From Blasia pusilla (taxonomy: Eukaryota; Marchantiophyta; Marchantiopsida; Blasiales): a stretch of 64,000 nucleotides of DNA. A model generated the notes under the pieces. The model was not told the origin of the DNA. It did no database searches and saw only the letters and a list, made by a program, of their open reading frames with translations. The DNA lies in NCBI GenBank assembly GCA_050084515.1, contig CM114274.1, positions 12,028,001 to 12,092,000 on the forward strand. Reading direction: 5' to 3'. This document shows, piece after piece, positions 22,352 to 34,600 of the stretch. Both the position numbers and the translations under genes were made by a program. Every line of letters begins with the position of its first letter. The first letter of the stretch is position 1.

Positions 22352-23104
22352 TCATACGCATACACATCGTTGTCACCGAACACTTACACAAACACGCATT
22401 ATCCCATGCTAACTCATGGCACCCAAACATAGAGGCGAGAAGTACCAAAATATCTCTTCTAAAATAAAGTCAAATCTCTCTCACAACACCATAGCTCTCA
22501 CATGTGTGCACTCTCACATGTCTCTCTCAATGTCAAACCAAACCCACTCTCCAAATGATAGGCTTGGGTTACACTCACAAGGCAAGCAAGACTATAGCTC
22601 TGCCGCCTCGTGCCAAGAGGTTCAACAAAGAGAGAATGAGCTTTCAAGCTCTCTCTCCTTGAGGTATATCCCTCCCCTCTCCCAAGCTCTGTCCATGGTG
22701 ACCTATGCTCCCAAGTCACCTCCTTGCTTCTTGACCTAATGTAAGAGGTCAAGGGCTACTTATAAAAATAGAAAGTCAACTATATACTAAAAATGATACT
22801 TACCTAAAATAGTAAGTTTCTCAATATGGTTCCAAATGAGCCAAAATGAAGGGAAAACTTGCTCTCTCAGGTTTCCCGGGGCCTCAGCAGGTCATCCTCG
22901 ACCTCCTAAACCTGTCCTCCACTACTCGCGAAGGCGCTCTACTAGGTCTCACCGATCTATCCTAAAAGATGTGATAATTATCGTGCGCATACACATCCCT
23001 ACACAACATATATCGTTGTCACCGAATATACACACCAACATGCACAGTCCCATGCTTACTCACGGCACCCAAATACAAAGGTGAGAAGTACTAAAATATC
23101 TCCA
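22352..23104 (-). repeat. Gypsy G3 3' LTR
   Basis: This is the minus-strand LTR of about 750 bp. On that strand it starts TGGAGATATTTTAG after a purine-rich AGGAGGGCCA. It carries the same internal repetition of the first 120 bp as the G1 LTR. The left boundary, near 22352, is where G2 internal sequence begins. Confidence 0.7.
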
Positions 23105-23284
23105 ATGGCCCTCCTAGCTGGTGGTTAGATCCCTCTAACTCCAGATAGTCATCTATCCCTACCTACTATGACATACATTTTTAGGACGCTAAGAGAAAAA
23201 GGGCTAGGTGCCCATGTGGCCCTATCGTTAGTTGCCTTTTTGTCATCCATATTAGAGACACAAGTCATAATCTAGAACTACCTA

Positions 23285-23460
23285 CTCTATGTACATCTAG
23301 GACACATTCATCGTCCATGAGGAACCTTAGTGAGAGATGGCGTCAAACATGGCATATGCCATCCTCTTGAACACCCATCATAGAGTAGCATAGTGGTTGC
23401 ACCACGGGCGAAACCACACAACATACATCGTAAGCATGCAGGAACTATTGCTCAACTCGC
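23285..23460 (-). pseudogene. Gypsy G3 PHD finger
   Basis: On the minus strand the frame reads CMLCGFARGATTML, then YDGCSRGWHMPCL, then a GR-stop-MCPRC ending. This is the third copy of the PHD finger at the integrase C-terminus. Here the first C-x-x-C is intact, while one later Cys is Tyr and a Trp codon has become a stop. Aligned with G1 (17790-17928) and G2 (19003-19197), it restores a full Cys4-His-Cys3 pattern at the family level. Confidence 0.75.
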
Positions 23461-25362
23461 ATCAATTGTATCATCAATATTTGAAAGGTGACATGGCGCA
23501 GAGTTACGCACATGGTCCTTCCAAACCATACTATCGCGTCCCTCCAATAAGAAAACACCAAATGGCAAAATCTCACTCACTCTTAAGATAGTGCGCCCTG
23601 CAGTCATATCCAACGTCGTGGGTGCCGTCTGCTGCACGTAGACATAGTCTCCCTGATGAAACCTCCGGATAGTAGGTTGATAACCACCTCCTCGAATAGT
23701 CGTATATCTCAACATATCCCAATGCTGCACAATCGCCAAGTTCTCAAACGCCATGGGCATCATTCTCCAAAACAACTCAGCCCTCTAAGAATATGCTAGC
23801 ATCCATACATCAGGGTTATTAAGGTTCAACACCTCATCAACATCTCGATGAATGGCCGTAGGTAAATGTGGCTCTCGGCCATAAAGTAGCAAGTACGGTG
23901 AGAAAGACGCTAAAGATGCATGCATACTAAATCTGTATCCCATCGCCAACCACGGCAATAAGAGATCCCAATCTTTTAGGTGACCTCTTTGCAAGCCATA
24001 CTTGGGTAATCCTCTCTTCACCATCCGCACAACCCTCTCCGCTAGTCCATCCACCTCTAGATGATCTCGCAAAGTGGTGCGGTGGTCGATCAGCGCCTGA
24101 TCACACAAGACTTGAAACTCCCCGCAAAACTCTGTACCCTGGTGTGTGAACACCTCAGCTGTTGCACCGTAATGACTTAGTACTCGATCTAGGAAGGCAT
24201 ACGCTACTCCCTCACTTACTTTTTCAGGAAATACAACCAACTCTATCCACTTTCAGAAGTTTTCGAATATCACCAACACATAACGACTATGACGCTCTAT
24301 CAAAGACAAAGAACCTGAAAAATCCAAACTCCATCTATAACCTAAACCCATGATCGGAAATAGATACAACTATGGAGTTGGAGCATTGAACGATGCTTGA
24401 ACTTGATCACACACCATGCACATAGCAATAAATTGTTGAACGTTAGTATGTATGCCTCGCCACCAATATTGTATGTGGAGCAAGTTGTACGTACGCTTCA
24501 CTCCAAAATGACCAATGTTGCATGTGGACCAAGTATGTATCCATGAACTTATGTTTGTCTTATGGAAGGACTTGTCCGTATGGGGCCCCACCTTTCCCTT
24601 CTTTCTCATTCCCCTTACTTGCCTTCGTGTTCCATACTCACCCATTTCTTCCTCCCTCCACTCCCTCCTCCCTTATTGCTCCTCTCATCCTTGCCTTGCC
24701 TTCCATCATGGACTAAAAGTGTGGATCCCACCTCTTGGAACCCATGTCCGTGGATGTGTCCACACTTGTCCATCCATGTGCGTCCTAAGGAAAGACTTGT
24801 CTATTTTTATGCAGCCATGAAAATGATCCAACTCCTCGTGGGCATGACACACCAAACGTGCTCTTTGTGAAGGATGAGGCACTACACGTACTCTACCATC
24901 CTCCCAAATGTGCAACACATGTGTCCCCTCCCATCGGAACCGTCTGGCTCGCTGTAGGATCAGATCCCACTCTCTAGCACCCATAGTACTCCCAACGCTG
25001 CCAGTACATAGGTACTCCAAGATTACTCCATCATTATGAATATTTCGGCCATCTCTCGTCTCCTCACCGGCCTCTGGATCTAAGGATTCTCCATCAGACC
25101 TCGCCATCAAAGTCTCAACAATCTGGCTCTCCATAGCCAACAAGCCCAAATAGGTTGACGTGTGCCATCCAGGCACCAACTCCTTATCACTCTCTCCATG
25201 CCAATCAGCTCTAATCGCATCTCGCTGACTTGAACATGAGTTATGGCTCAAACCATTTGCATCCTTGTTGAGTGTCCCAAGTCTATGCACCACCTGGAAG
25301 TCATACTCCTGCAACAAAAGAGCCTACCTCGCAAGCTTCTCTGTAAGCTTGTCGAACTGTAA
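23452..25362 (-). pseudogene. Gypsy G3 integrase and RNase H C-terminal part
   Basis: Frames at 25317-24706 (end of RNase H and spacer), 24645-24370 (zinc region, GHFGVKRTYNLLHIQYWW), 24240-23785 (core with VFTHQGTEFCGEFQ, where the second catalytic Asp has become His) and 23775-23452 (C-terminal SH3-like part, MPMAFENLAIVQHW) align one for one with G1. A 306-bp MITE splits the zinc region. Frame breaks and stops make it non-functional. Confidence 0.8.
24514..24819. mobile_element. Small non-autonomous DNA element (MITE) in G3 integrase
   Basis: G1 has the uninterrupted host sequence here. In G3 it is split by 306 bp, flanked by AAAATGACC on the left (24505-24513) and AAAATGATC on the right (24820-24828). 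That is a 9-bp target duplication with one mismatch. The insert starts AATGTTGCATGTGG and, read from the other end, CATGGCTGCATAAA, giving short degenerate inverted ends around ATG-x-x-TGCAT. A 9-bp duplication is typical of Mutator-like elements, and an 8-bp hAT-type duplication is also possible. It has no coding capacity. Confidence 0.65.
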
Positions 25363-26696
25363 TGTACAACCCGAGGAAAAAGTTACTCTTTGAATCGTAA
25401 AGTATTAAGTTTGTTCCCAAGAGACCTTTGTTTCATGAGTAAGGAGAGATTTTATAAGAAATATCAAGAATAACACCTTCTTCCCTAAGCACTTCACTAA
25501 TTACCATAACTAAATCTTCACTAGTATAAAAGAAAAAAATGGTTTTCTTCCCTCTTGGAAAAGACTCTTCTCAAGTGCAGACAAGGACTCTTGGGAATCT
25601 TGGATAACAAAGTCCTAACAAAGACCTCAAAGAGACCTCACGAATGGTGGCTCATCCTACTTTCAAAACTGAATCAATCATGGCAGGTTACTCACTATCT
25701 GACAGCTTCCCTACGGTCTTCCTGATTATCATTTGGAATTTGGAAACCACAAGACTCAACTCTCATTCCTACCGCAACCCAATAAAGTTTTACTCCGCAC
25801 ATCAAAAAGCATGAGAGAAGACACTTCTTCTACATAAAAGAGTGGAAAGAACTAGAAAGTATTGCAAGCTTCAAAAAGTAAAAGACTCTTTGGCTTGGAT
25901 CATCTCCACAGAGTTCCTTCCACAACCCACCAAGACTTACTGGGAAATTCAAGATACAAGGGAATGACCCCTTGTTCTTCTTTTCTATTCTTTAAATAGT
26001 CTCTTACAATCCATGATTGATCTTCCTATTGTGATCTAGAATTCTAATTGATAATCCTACCCTCCTCAATTCAGATTCTCCTACCCTTCACCTTCCTAAG
26101 TTGGTTGGTTGCCCTAGCGAGTCAGTTTCGCCCCCTTTTGAACCGATGCGCCTCTTCATTTCTGGCTTCCAAAACCTCCGTGACGGTTTGGTCTTTGCAG
26201 TCTTCGCGCTCTTCGTAGACCTATCTTCGTGATCCTATCTTTGCCGTCCTATCTTTGCAAAGACTCTTATCCTAATGCCACTGCGAAGAGTCCTCCTTCA
26301 ACTTTCTTTCTTTTCGGTTTCTTCCAAAACATTCTTTCTATTTCTATACTTCCTACACCTTTCCGCTTTTTTTTATGAAGACTCTTTAATTCCTCTTCTT
26401 CTTCCTCTTCCTTCTTAGTCTTCGCTCTTGGATCTTGGATCTTCATTCTTTGTACCCAGTCTTCGCACAAAGACTACCTTGAGTCTTCTTTTACAAAGAA
26501 GCTTTTGCCATTCGTCATTGAGAGTCTTCACCACTATTCCTATTGCGACGTTCCTTGTGAAGTACTTGCGCTTCTTATTCTAACTTCTTTTTCCATCTTT
26601 TCCTACTTTTACACAATTCTCACTTTTCAAGACAATCCTTAATCTCTTACTAGCTCTTGTCCTTTCATTAGAATTCTGTTAGTCACTATTTTCACA
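25363..26696. mobile_element. Unidentified 1.3-kb insert in G3, perhaps a solo LTR
   Basis: Compared with G1, the G3 RNase H stops at TDWSMLGLG (26720) and resumes about 66 residues later at the codons for DKL (25355). The block between starts TGTACAACCC and ends TTTTCACA, has no substantial reading frame and is rich in CTTCG/CTTTG repeats. TG...CA ends would fit an LTR. I see no target duplication, and about 200 bp of host sequence is missing, so it is not a simple insertion. Confidence 0.35.
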
Positions 26697-27660
26697 TAAT
26701 TTTTGGCTCCAAGCCCCAACATGCTCCAATCGGTATGCAACTGGAAAGGACGCCCATTGAACGGTCTCCTCAATATGGGCGTGGACGTCAATCTGTCCTT
26801 AAGTAGCTAAAAGGCTCTCTCCTAATCATCACCCCAATGCCACTCTTGATCCATCTTGGTCAGCAAGGTCAACAGCTTCGCAATCGATATGAAATACTTG
26901 ACGTACGGTCGATAGAAGTTCGCCAATCCTATGAATGCACGAACTAGACTCACATGTGTAGAGCGCGGAATGGGTGAAATATCCTCTACCTTCTTCTGCT
27001 GCACACCAAGGCTCCTTGGGTATATTGTATGACCTATATACTCAATCTTGTCATAGAAGAATTTGCACTTGCGTCGATGTAGCTTTAGCCCATATAATTG
27101 CAATCGTCGAAACACCTCCTCCAGATATTGCTCATGCTCCTCAACCGTGGTGCTAAAGACTACGATGTTATCAATATAATACCTAGAAAAATCCTCACCT
27201 GCCAAGATCCTATCCATGACCCTTTGAAACTCAGCCGGGGCGTTCTTTAACCCAAATGGTAAGAACCGCCATTGGTACAAGCAATCCTTCCCATGAATCT
27301 CTAGTCTTATAGGCGGCTGATGATATCCAACTCGAAGATCTAATGAACTAAAGACCTTTGCATGCCCAATAGCATCAAAGATCTCCTCAGGGGTGGGCAT
27401 GGCATACCTATCGGACTTCGTTTGTTGATTGATAGGTCGGTAATCTCCACACATCCGCCTATTCGTCCAATTATTATGCACATCCTTCTTCGCGTGCATG
27501 ACAATGGCAAATGCATACTCTGCATGCGACATCTCCATAAATCCTCCTCCAACCAAGTCCTAGATCCTACTCTAAATCAAAGCCCTATCCATATCACTGC
27601 ACCTATAGGATCGTCAGAAGATCGGTGTGTCACTCAACAACTCAATGCAGATCCCTAGAT
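26697..27660 (-). pseudogene. Gypsy G3 reverse transcriptase
   Basis: The frame 27556-26822 is open for 244 residues. It shows RT motifs in order: MPTPEEIFDAIGHAKVF, SSLDLRVGYHQ (catalytic Asp), WRFLPFGLKNAPAEFQ, YYIDNIVVFS (the Y-x-D-D box reads YIDN), the IEYIGHTI block, and the connection to RNase H (FIGLANFYRPYVKYF). A TAG upstream and the altered catalytic box show decay, but it is the longest intact pol segment of the family in this window. Confidence 0.87.
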
Positions 27661-28090
27661 CCTTCACCATACCTAAATCCTACATACTAAATGCAAAACA
27701 GCTCCTATAACTCCTAAGGAACTTGTGTATCCGGCGCGGCTCTCCTCCTGTCAACTTAGGGCCCATATCCAACTACCAAGTCTCCATCGTGACTATGGTA
27801 GGACTCTCCGGCGTGGGTGTCGGTGGTTGCTATGGTGAAATCCCATCTCGGCCAATAGAACTCGACTACTTCCTTGCAGCCAACTGCAAATCGGATCTCC
27901 TCCACATGTAGGACTTGGAACCATGCTCGATGTTGTGGCTATCATCTCCCGGCGTACTTGCAAAATATCCCAAGAAGTCCAAGGGTGTATCACTTGATCA
28001 TCCCCCGTGTCAATCTCTTTAGGTCTCGCCCCCAGCCACTGCCTTAACCATCTCGGTAGGCATGGGGCTCACCAACGTAATAACTGTGAT

Positions 28091-29075
28091 CTATCGCATC
28101 CTCAAACGACGTTGCTCAACTACTCCTAAGCTAAAAATCCATGTCAAGTAGTTCATGTCCATCGCTTGACCCAAGACATGACGTCGTGATGCCTCTGATA
28201 GTGACGATACTGCCATCATTCCTGTGGGGAATCCCATCGCTTGCTCTTGCTCATCGGCGTTGGGCTCCACCAACCGTTGTACCTTATCATCCCAAATCAA
28301 GCCAGGTCTGGCCTCCTTGAATGCATAGGAAGTGAGAAAACTCACCAATGTGGAAAGGTTGCTCGTGGAATGCTAATCCTATCGACCACAGTCAATGACG
28401 ATCGATGATCATGCCTCACTTCTTGTGATCGACGACTTGGATCCATAATAGAATCGACCAACAAAGCGGAGGGACACTCGACTCTGGCATACATCCTCCG
28501 CAAAACGTCATGTGGCACCAAGTTGGTCCAACAAAGACACATGAAATATGCTCATAAATTTACACTTGCCGCATCCAACGACATTGTCGGGCCGATCCAT
28601 GTGCGCACCTGATGTGCACTTGTTACCACGCGGGACCTCGAATCACCCAAAATCGGCACATTCTCTAGAATGTATGTTGGAGAACGAGACTGATGCTCCT
28701 ATAAATGTCACAAGATCTGCATCATCTCCCACAACAACCTGGACCAAGAACAGCTAATCCGCTATCTCGTACAACACTCGATTGGCTCTGACACGGCCAA
28801 CCAGCAATGACCAAGTCTATAGTCCTTACCCGCTCCAAGTCATGTGCCTCCAACAATGAAATGTCCCTCACTAGGGAACTCTGATAACCCTAGATGGCGG
28901 ACGTAGACAACAAGTTGAGAAATCGAAGGCGTAACTACGACACATGGTGAAGTGAAGCGCGCCTTACAACATCATCAACCTCCACGTATATGTATTGTTG
29001 CACGCGCACTTCTGCCTGCAAAGCAATAGCTAAACCAGTGCTAATCCCTCCAAAGAGATCCAGCACGCAAATACC
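28091..29075 (-). pseudogene. DNA cytosine-5 methyltransferase domain in gypsy G3
   Basis: Read on the minus strand, the C5-MTase motifs occur in canonical order between protease and RT. Motif I is VLDLFGGISTGLA (about 29068-29030), followed by a YIYVEVDD acidic segment typical of motif II. Motif IV is AGWPCQSQS with the catalytic Cys (about 28807-28784). Motif VI is L-E-N-V (near 28672; its frame has a stop just before). A motif VIII-like segment precedes MCLCWTNLV (28540). Motif IX is QAMGFPTGM (about 28240) and motif X is LGQAMDMNYLTWI (about 28160). The FGGISTGLA and GQAMD patterns recall the DNMT3/DRM group more than DNMT1. Frameshifts after motif IV and several stops mean it is inactive now. 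G4 carries a second copy, so the domain belongs to the family and is not a chance insertion. Confidence 0.8.
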
Positions 29076-29383
29076 CTCCTATGGGATGCAGCACACAATC
29101 AGGGTGGTGTCCAAAGGGATCATAGAAGCACTCATGGCTACCTTGGGTTCTTCTAACTTGTTACGCTCTGGTGCAAACGTCTCGCTCCACGCGGTCTATA
29201 CATGTTGAGTGGCTAAGCCTCAAAGATCCTCAGTCAAGCCCCAAAGCGGAACCTCTCCTCCATAGAATGATGCGGCTACCACGACACTCTTGTCCATAGA
29301 AATATATGGAATGGGAGTGTCCTCTGCATGGATATGTCCCTCAATCAAATCACTAGGCCAAGTGATGGCGCTGCTAAATGCTG

Positions 29384-29734
29384 CTAAGGTCGCCATCTCT
29401 CGAATGGGTAATGAGCTAAGGCGCCCATTAATTGATTGCCATCCTGGTCTGTTGGACGGTGACTCCTCGAGTAATTCAGGGAAAACCCCATCGGGTACAA
29501 CAGTGCTCCACCAACCAAGACGTTGTAGGACTCCACAACGATCACTATCGCCTTGGCTCGGACCACGGACTCATATGTAGGATGTCCCAGACAACGCTTC
29601 ACGTTGGCTCTCGTCAAGCCAAATCCTCTGAATGCCGCTTTTCCCAACATCAGGGGTTGCGCTCCTAAATCCAACAAGACGCGCCGTGGACTAAAAATCT
29701 CCCTCATGGACTCACCAACCGGAAGACCTCTCAT
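29384..29734 (-). pseudogene. Gypsy G3 aspartic protease
   Basis: The frame gives RRVLLDLGAQPLMLGKAAF, where D-L-G-A replaces the D-S-G-A active site seen in G4 (LLDSGAQPLMLG). The C-terminal protease strand is YNVLVGGALLYPMGFSLNY. It would process the polyprotein. Between it and the methyltransferase (29080-29380) the frame is broken but alignable to G4. Confidence 0.75.
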
Positions 29735-29929
29735 CGATTATCCAACAACACAACACTAGGAGCATCCATTGCACACTCTATCGCGGGTCTAGCGGGCATC
29801 ACTGCCATCCTAGCAACCACATCCTGCCATGAATCTGACGTGGACGACCCGAGCATAGGCTCCAAGGGCAGGTCTATCACCTCCTATGCAATCACCCCTG
29901 AGTGTGACACAAGAACACCAAATCCATGC

Positions 29930-30935
29930 TCACATAGCGTAGCAGCCATCCAAAAAACCTGGGCGGGCGTTCCTCCCAACGTCATAACATCCTAAGCAAG
30001 AAATAAAGGAGCGCGGCACTGGGATGGCAGTGATGCTCCTCTTGCCTCGACACATGCTCCTCTTGAGCATCAGCAATAGGAGTCGTCTTACTCGCTTCTC
30101 CCATTGCCCTCCGTGTCTGCACACCAACAACATCACCAACAACATCACCAACTCTCCCGTAACTTTGATCAGGATCCATCGATGGGGTCCCTATTGCCTC
30201 GGGCAACATGAAAGATTGAGGAAGCGTGGTTTTTTTGTTAGCTTTCCCTCGTTGTGGATCCAACTCTGCGGCTGCTCCACGCATAACAACTACGGCGGCC
30301 TCCATCTGGGCAACCTCGCACATCCGACCAAGATCCTCCGTATCTTTAGCTGCTCCATATGACGTCGATGCTACCGATTCGACATCCAGTAACCTTAGTG
30401 TCATAGCAACAATCTGGTGTTGTAGTGGCTCTATCTGAGCAACCATCCTTGCCTCACATCTTGCGTCTTCCTCAACGCGTCTAGGTGGTGGAAATCTACC
30501 TCCTCCATGGGCAGCTCCACCATCCCCTCGAGCAACTCCTGCTCCTCATCCCCAACGAGACCACATAATGCACGACCTCTAGCCCACCCGGACAGCTACT
30601 CGCTCTCGTACCCTCTCTCGTCCCCTCTCTCGCCCTCGGTCTGGACGTAACTCAGGATGTAAGTTGAAACATTTGGTGCGTGTGTGAACGTACCTCTGAC
30701 AATAGTCGCATTGATAACCTCTTAGTGTAGCACCATCTCCTCCTCCATGCTGAGGCACGTGTCTATGACCATGACGGGTGTAATTACGCTGGTGATGGGA
30801 TCCATCGCATGCCCAATAAATAATACCTGGCGACTACTTCGCCGTATATGATGGGGCGAGTCTCTGTGGCACATGCTCTTTATAACCTCCATGTGCTCGT
30901 GGTACCACAGTCCTCTCTCAAAATCCACGTTGTCG
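29930..30935 (-). pseudogene. Gypsy G3 gag, C-terminal part
   Basis: Frames at 30722-30935 and 29982-30446 match G4 gag (39170-40165). They include MVAQIEPLQHQIVAMTLRLL, a coiled-coil-like segment followed by an Ala-rich region. The zinc knuckle lies at about 30620-30720 and is broken here. Gag N-terminal sequence is absent because G5 is inserted at 30936. The insertion point corresponds to 39133-39141 in G4. Confidence 0.65.
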
Positions 30936-31592
30936 TGTCGAGAGCCTTTCTTCAAGTAAGGGCGGACCTTATCGTTGCAGCAGACGTGGTTGATGCAAAT
31001 TGAACTCTATAAGAGTTCTCCTTTTTCAGTACAGAATTATTATGCAAACTCTCCATTCTCTCACGATAGGGATCACGAATGGTACTGTTGAGACGATCAT
31101 TTCTTCATAATATTGAGCCCCAAAATTCATAACTATGAAATCCCTGTAAACTACTTTATGTTTGTACACAAAGAAAATAGCACAACTAGTGTTCAATCCT
31201 ACTCAAGCAAGCCTATTGATATCCATGGATAGCTATATAAGGACATAAAAAGTGCAATCTCATGTCCTTCTGTACGTGATTATAGGAAGAATCACTGGAG
31301 TTGGAGATTGCATGACTTGGTTCATAAACACGTCCCCAAAGTGATAAACTAGATAGCGAGTGAACCAATGCATATCTACAAAGAAAATCTTAACCACCAA
31401 CCAAGACTGCTTTTATTTTTGTTTTATTAAAACACCAATCTCACTACTTTACTTTTCTAATCCCATCTTTTATTTATAATCTCTTTTCCTAAAGTTGGGC
31501 CTGCACAAATGAGTCACCCTAAAGAGGTTTAAACATGGGAATTTCATTTTCTTAGGCTAATATATTTAATACTTATAAAACTCTCTCTAACA
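30936..31592 (-). repeat. Gypsy G5 3' LTR
   Basis: On the minus strand this 657-bp LTR starts TGTTAGAGAGAGTTTTATAA and ends CTCTCGACA. Its end matches the remnant of the 5' LTR at 37589-37665, which lies next to the primer site. The interior is AT-rich and non-coding. Confidence 0.82.
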
Positions 31593-31644
31593 CTTAATAT
31601 GATAGAGGAGTTTACATAGTGGGTGATTTTTTACTATAAGATAT

Positions 31645-34600
31645 TCATCCTTTCCAAATCTCCAAATCCTCCAGTATGTGCCGAAAATATCGAGACTTCT
31701 TGCTATTTTTCTCACACTTATTTTTGTTGTGCCTATAGACACATTGAATCGAAATCAAGAAATCCCTCACGTCTACGAAAAATCTTGACACTTTTTCCTG
31801 CAATGGGCAGCTTGAGAATTGTGCCATCTAGTTCACGTAGTTTGTGAGTGGCATTGTCAAAAGCAAAGACTACAACGTATGGACCAAACCAACGACGTGA
31901 AAACTTCTAAATTTTACTATGATGGTTTTCAAGGCTGTTGTAGTGTACCAAGATCCAATCTCCTTCTCTTATAGGCTCCTTCCAAAGTCGATGAGTTTTA
32001 TCGAATCGCTCCTTATTTTTCAACCTTGTTTCTTTTATTTTGACTAATGCTTCTGTAATATCTTCTTCCCGCTGCTCTAGCTTTTGCATTCAAAGTGCTA
32101 GGAGCTCTTTCCTATCAAGCCCGTCTTCCTACGGTAAACCCATCCAAGTGGGAATATCTCCTTCTGTTGGCATTATCGGATTTTGACTTGTCATCAACTC
32201 TGTAGGCATGAACCTTCTAACATTGCTATGAGTGGTTCTATCTGCCCATAAAGCAAATGGAAGCAATCTAGGCCAATCAGCATAAGGGTCTCCACACGCC
32301 TTTACCAATGCTTGAATGATTGGTGGATGTACCCTTTTGCTCTTGCCGTTTACCTTCGGATTCATGGAGGTTGTTAATCTCAACTGGACTCCATATCTCT
32401 TGAAGAACTCTCGTGCTTCCTCCGCATTCAACTCACCTCTATCTCCACGGATTCTCCCGACACTCCCATATCGAGCAACAATATCCTCTAGAATAAATGA
32501 AATATAGGCTCTATTATTTTAGCCCGTAAAGCCCTCCCTTCTACAAAGTTGGACAACTCTTCTTGTGCTAGGATGAGGTAACGTATTCTCCAAAGACCTA
32601 GTGGCATAGCAACTAGATCTATAACCCATTGATGATGAATAGACAAAGGATATGTGGGTTTAAGTCCATCTCTCACCTTGATTTTTTATTGAAACTGATA
32701 TTCAACACATGACCCAACATATCTCTCAACATCCTTATATAGGCCTTTCCACCAATACCTCTCTTTTATCTTGGTGAAAGTTGCCCAAGTACCTATGTGT
32801 CTTGCCCATAAAGAATTGTGGAATTCTTTGAGCACTTGGATTTTTTTCCCATTATCATCCACCACCCTTAAGGGCATTCCATCTTTCCTCTTTGGCCTTT
32901 TCCAAAGATACCCATCTTGTAGTAGATAGCCATACGCCTTATGCCGAATCTGCTTGAAGTACTTGTCTGTTCACCCTTTGTCTCTTTGCAGAGTGCTTAA
33001 ATAGTGCCCAATTTCTTTTAACCTGCCCTCATACAAATTCTCTTTGAAGGCTAGAACATCCTCTATGCCACCTTGTTCTTGAGATAACACTTGCCACACA
33101 TGTGCATCATCCTCATCTATCTCAGTTGTCTCCATATCTTCTTCTTGACTAAATATAGCTTTAGACAACATGTCAACTACTGAGTTCTCTTTCCCAGCTA
33201 TATGCTTCAATTGTGGATTCAAGGATCTAATGTAGGCTATCCAACGTAGCATGGCTATATCTAGAGTCGTACAATTCGCAATAATATTTAACAGAGGTAG
33301 AAAATCAACCTCAAGCAACATATAGGCTCCCATAAGATACTCCTTCTCAGCTTTCATCGCTGTCACAACTCCCCAAAGCTCCCTCTTTATCTGAGGGCAC
33401 CTCCTTTGTCGTTGCGTGAGTGTACGAGCTCCAAACCTTGTCGCAAATCTTCTTCCTTCTGCGTCATCGTGCCCAACTGCCTACCTGATAGCAATAGGGC
33501 TAGTGTCTACTGTGATGATAATAGGTCTTCCGCATTCGTAGCTCATTTATCATAGAATCGATGGCGACTTCAATGCCTCCTTCAATTGCATCATTGCTGC
33601 TCTTTGCTTCTTCTCCTAAGTGAACTTCTTCTTCTTTCCCAACAGCTTATACAAAGGATCAGGTATGTGGCCAAAATGAGGAATCCACATCTGATAGAAC
33701 ACACAAGCTCCTAAAAACCTTCTCCCTTCGATTATATTTTCGCATTCTCGTATCCTCCCGATGACATCAACTTTTGTTGGATTTGGTTTTCACCCAAACT
33801 CTCCACAAAGATGACCCACTACCACAATCTGAGGAACCCCAAAACAACACTTTTCTCCAAAAAGAGTAAGATTGACATCTTCTAGTCTTGTTAGGATCAT
33901 ATCCACATCCAGAATATGATCAGACATAAACTTTTTACAGCCATCTTTCACAACCCTCTCAATCCTATCTTCTATTGCACATCCTTTTATAGGAATATTA
34001 TCTACAAAAGGAATGGTTTTCTCAAGAATGAACTCTCTCAAGATCTTATTCATTGCACTCTGCATGTGAGCGACAGAATTTGTTGCTCCTTGAGAAAATG
34101 TGCACATTCTTACAAGCCCAAGTGAAGTGGGCTTAGTGGTAATATCTCTACTCTCCATAGCTGATTGGAATTGATCATATCACGAGTGCAAATCTCCTAT
34201 CGAATAGATAGCACGGGCTACAAAAGCTTTTGTGACTTCATCTATTCTAGGCCCCGCTCCCATATGTTGAATGGTTACCTTCTTTTCCGGTTGCATATCT
34301 TGAATGAATCGGAGAGCACTTGATTTCTTCGGCATAGTGAACCATCCACTCGAGTAAGGCCCCATAGATGGCTCTAAGATACCTATTTGCATATTCTCCT
34401 TCAATAACTCAATCAGCTTGGGAATCATAGCTTGTGGTACTGGTATGGGTTTCAAATCCCAAGGCACGTGTGGAACTGTGAAAATTACCATCCGTGCCAT
34501 CACACTCGTGTCTACACAACCAATTTCTTGTGTAGTAAAAGAGAAAGCCTTACCATGTCTCCTTAACATCTCCCGAAAGCTTTTCCTTTCAATTTCTTTG

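Larger units (their letters stand above)
22352..30935 (-). mobile_element. Gypsy G3, most complete copy, with MTase and PHD domains
   Basis: Read on the minus strand from 30935 to 22352, the order is gag zinc knuckle, protease, cytosine-5 methyltransferase, RT, RNase H, integrase, PHD finger, LTR. The N-terminal part of gag is cut off by the insertion of G5 at 30936. Two further insertions interrupt it: a MITE at 24514-24819 and an unidentified 1.3-kb block at 25363-26696. All frames contain stops. It is the best guide in the window to the ancestral layout of this family. Confidence 0.85.

Noticed and set aside
22416-22739. 107-residue plus-strand frame, also seen antisense at 18477-18713
   Set aside because: Both lie in the gypsy LTR on the antisense strand and recur only because the LTR is repeated.
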